NCBI GenBank assembly: GCA_021823365.1
Contig: JAKAOD010000218.1
Location: forward strand, 1-5,834
From: Actinomycetes bacterium
GTDB lineage: Bacteria; Actinomycetota; Acidimicrobiia; Acidimicrobiales; Bog-793
Direction: 5' to 3'
DNA: 5,834 nt
The notes under the pieces are model-generated. The model searched no databases, had not been told where the DNA came from, and saw only the letters and a program-made list of their open reading frames with translations. The translations under genes were made by a program, and so were the position numbers. This document shows positions 4,855 to 5,834 of the stretch, piece by piece (position 1 is the stretch's first letter; each line of letters starts with the position of its first letter).

Positions 4855-5834
4855 GGGGCACCATCACCGAGAAGCCCGGCCGCGGCTGGTACGCCGTGCT
4901 GAGCCTCAGCGACCCGAAGACGGGCAAGCGACGCCGGCCATGGCACGGCCCCTACCGGACTCGCAAGGAGGCCGAGGCGACGCTCGCGCGGCTCGTGACC
5001 GAGTACAACGGCGGCACCTACGTCGTCGATCCCGAGAAGCTCACCGTTCGGGCCTTCTTCGAGGATCGATGGCTGCCGGCGGTCCGAGGGGAGCTCCGGG
5101 AGACGACCGCAGCGCACTACCGGACGGTTGTCTCCCTCTACGTCGTCCCGAACCTCGGTGCCGAGCGGCTGACGCGCCTTCGCCCGGAGCAGCTGAAGGC
5201 CCTCTACGCCGACCTCGAGGAGCACGGCGGTCGCGACCGCCGGCCGCTCGCGCGTCAGACGGTCGGAGGCGTCCACCGGCTGATTCGCCGGGCACTCGAC
5301 GACGCCGTGTCGTGGGGCCTGCTCGGGCGCAATCCCGCGGCGCTCGTGCGGCCGCCGAGGCCGATGCGGCGGGAGATGGCGACCTACTCCCCCGAGGAGA
5401 TGGCATGCCTCCTCGGGGCCGCGCGGGACCATCGACTTTCCGCGCTGTTCGTCCTCGCCTGCACGACCGGGATGCGCCGGGGCGAGCTCGTAGGGCTACC
5501 GTGGCGGGCCGTCGACCTCGAGGCCGGCCGTCTGACGGTCGTACAGTCGGCCGTGGCGATCGGCTCGCGGCTTGTGTTCAACGCCCCGAAGACGGCGGCG
5601 GGCCTCCGCACCGTCCCTCTCGCGCCCGAGTCGGTCGCAGCGCTGCGGAAGCACCGTGCAGGCCAGCAGAAGGAACGGTTCCAATGGGGGCCGGCGTGGC
5701 AGGACCACGGGCTCGTCTTCGCACGCGAGAACGGCAGCCCGCTGCTCCCGTCGGCGCTGGACGACACCTTCCGGCGCATCGCCCGGCGGGCGGGCCTGCC
5801 CCGGATCCGCTTCCACTACCTGCGGCACAGCTGG
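4851..5834 (+). CDS. int: Tyrosine recombinase/phage integrase (partial, C-terminus outside window)
   Basis: 328 residues are visible before the right edge. Residues 1 to about 55 are an arm-site DNA-binding domain (GRGWYAVLSLSD...GPYRTRKEAEATLARL). About 64-170 are the SAM-like core-binding domain (LTVRAFFEDRWLP... to NPAALVRPP). The catalytic domain begins near 178. Catalytic residues seen are Arg209 in TGMRRGEL, the beta-hairpin Lys247 in APKTAAGLRTVPL, and His322 and Arg325 in HYLRHSW. The second His/Trp and the nucleophilic Tyr should follow within about 50 residues beyond the edge. It catalyses integration and excision between attP and attB. The ATG at 4851 has GGGGAG 2-3 nt upstream and overlaps the previous stop (ATGA), so the two genes form one operon. 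The lack of a stop codon is due only to the window boundary. Confidence 0.95.
   Translation, partial: MRGTITEKPGRGWYAVLSLSDPKTGKRRRPWHGPYRTRKEAEATLARLVTEYNGGTYVVDPEKLTVRAFFEDRWLPAVRGELRETTAAHYRTVVSLYVVPNLGAERLTRLRPEQLKALYADLEEHGGRDRRPLARQTVGGVHRLIRRALDDAVSWGLLGRNPAALVRPPRPMRREMATYSPEEMACLLGAARDHRLSALFVLACTTGMRRGELVGLPWRAVDLEAGRLTVVQSAVAIGSRLVFNAPKTAAGLRTVPLAPESVAALRKHRAGQQKERFQWGPAWQDHGLVFARENGSPLLPSALDDTFRRIARRAGLPRIRFHYLRHSW

Noticed and set aside
4701..5432. Minus-strand open frame (243 codons) opposite the integrase
   Set aside because: Antisense to a recombinase with a clear catalytic set; no domain or start signal.
1..5834. tRNA genes, CRISPR arrays or insertion sequences
   Set aside because: No cloverleaf-like segment, no regularly spaced repeat-spacer pattern and no transposase were seen on either strand; the short phased repeats at 2524-2586 and 4142-4178 are too short and close for CRISPR.

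Overview
The window is the left-of-integrase part of an integrated phage-like element in a high-GC bacterium. GC-rich third codon positions, frequent GTG starts, ATGA/GTGA start-stop overlaps and an apparently leaderless promoter suit an actinobacterial lineage. No ribosomal or tRNA gene is present to fix the taxon, so the host assignment is inference.

Layout. Two transcription units diverge from a control region at 4141-4224. The rightward unit (+) encodes a 209-aa protein with a C-terminal helix-turn-helix, then a tyrosine recombinase/integrase that overlaps it by 4 nt and is cut by the right edge of the window. The leftward unit (-) is a tightly packed chain: small XRE-type regulator, MerR/AlpA-type excisionase-like protein, 84-aa protein of unknown function, RepA/RecA-like (AAA_25-type) ATPase, a roughly 285-bp stretch with a doubtful 87-aa ORF, phased CGAAGA repeats and a long inverted repeat, a 279-aa helical protein of unknown function, a small-terminase-like protein, the terminase large-subunit ATPase domain, and the start of a separate overlapping gene for the terminase nuclease domain, cut by the left edge.

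How the genes fit together. The integrase and excisionase-like protein would set the direction of site-specific recombination from opposite transcripts. The XRE protein probably binds the repeat-rich intergenic region and chooses between them. The AAA_25-type ATPase is the only visible replication candidate, with a possible iteron/hairpin region directly after it. The terminase genes show that the element packages DNA, so it is a prophage or packaging-competent satellite rather than a simple integrative plasmid.

The most unusual points are: (1) the large terminase is split at the ATPase/nuclease boundary into two genes overlapping by 28 nt, the second with its own strong Shine-Dalgarno; (2) only about 3.2 kb separates the repressor promoter from the large-terminase ATPase, a layout that recalls capsid-forming phage satellites or very small prophages; and (3) helically phased repeats occur both in the divergent promoter and downstream of the ATPase gene.
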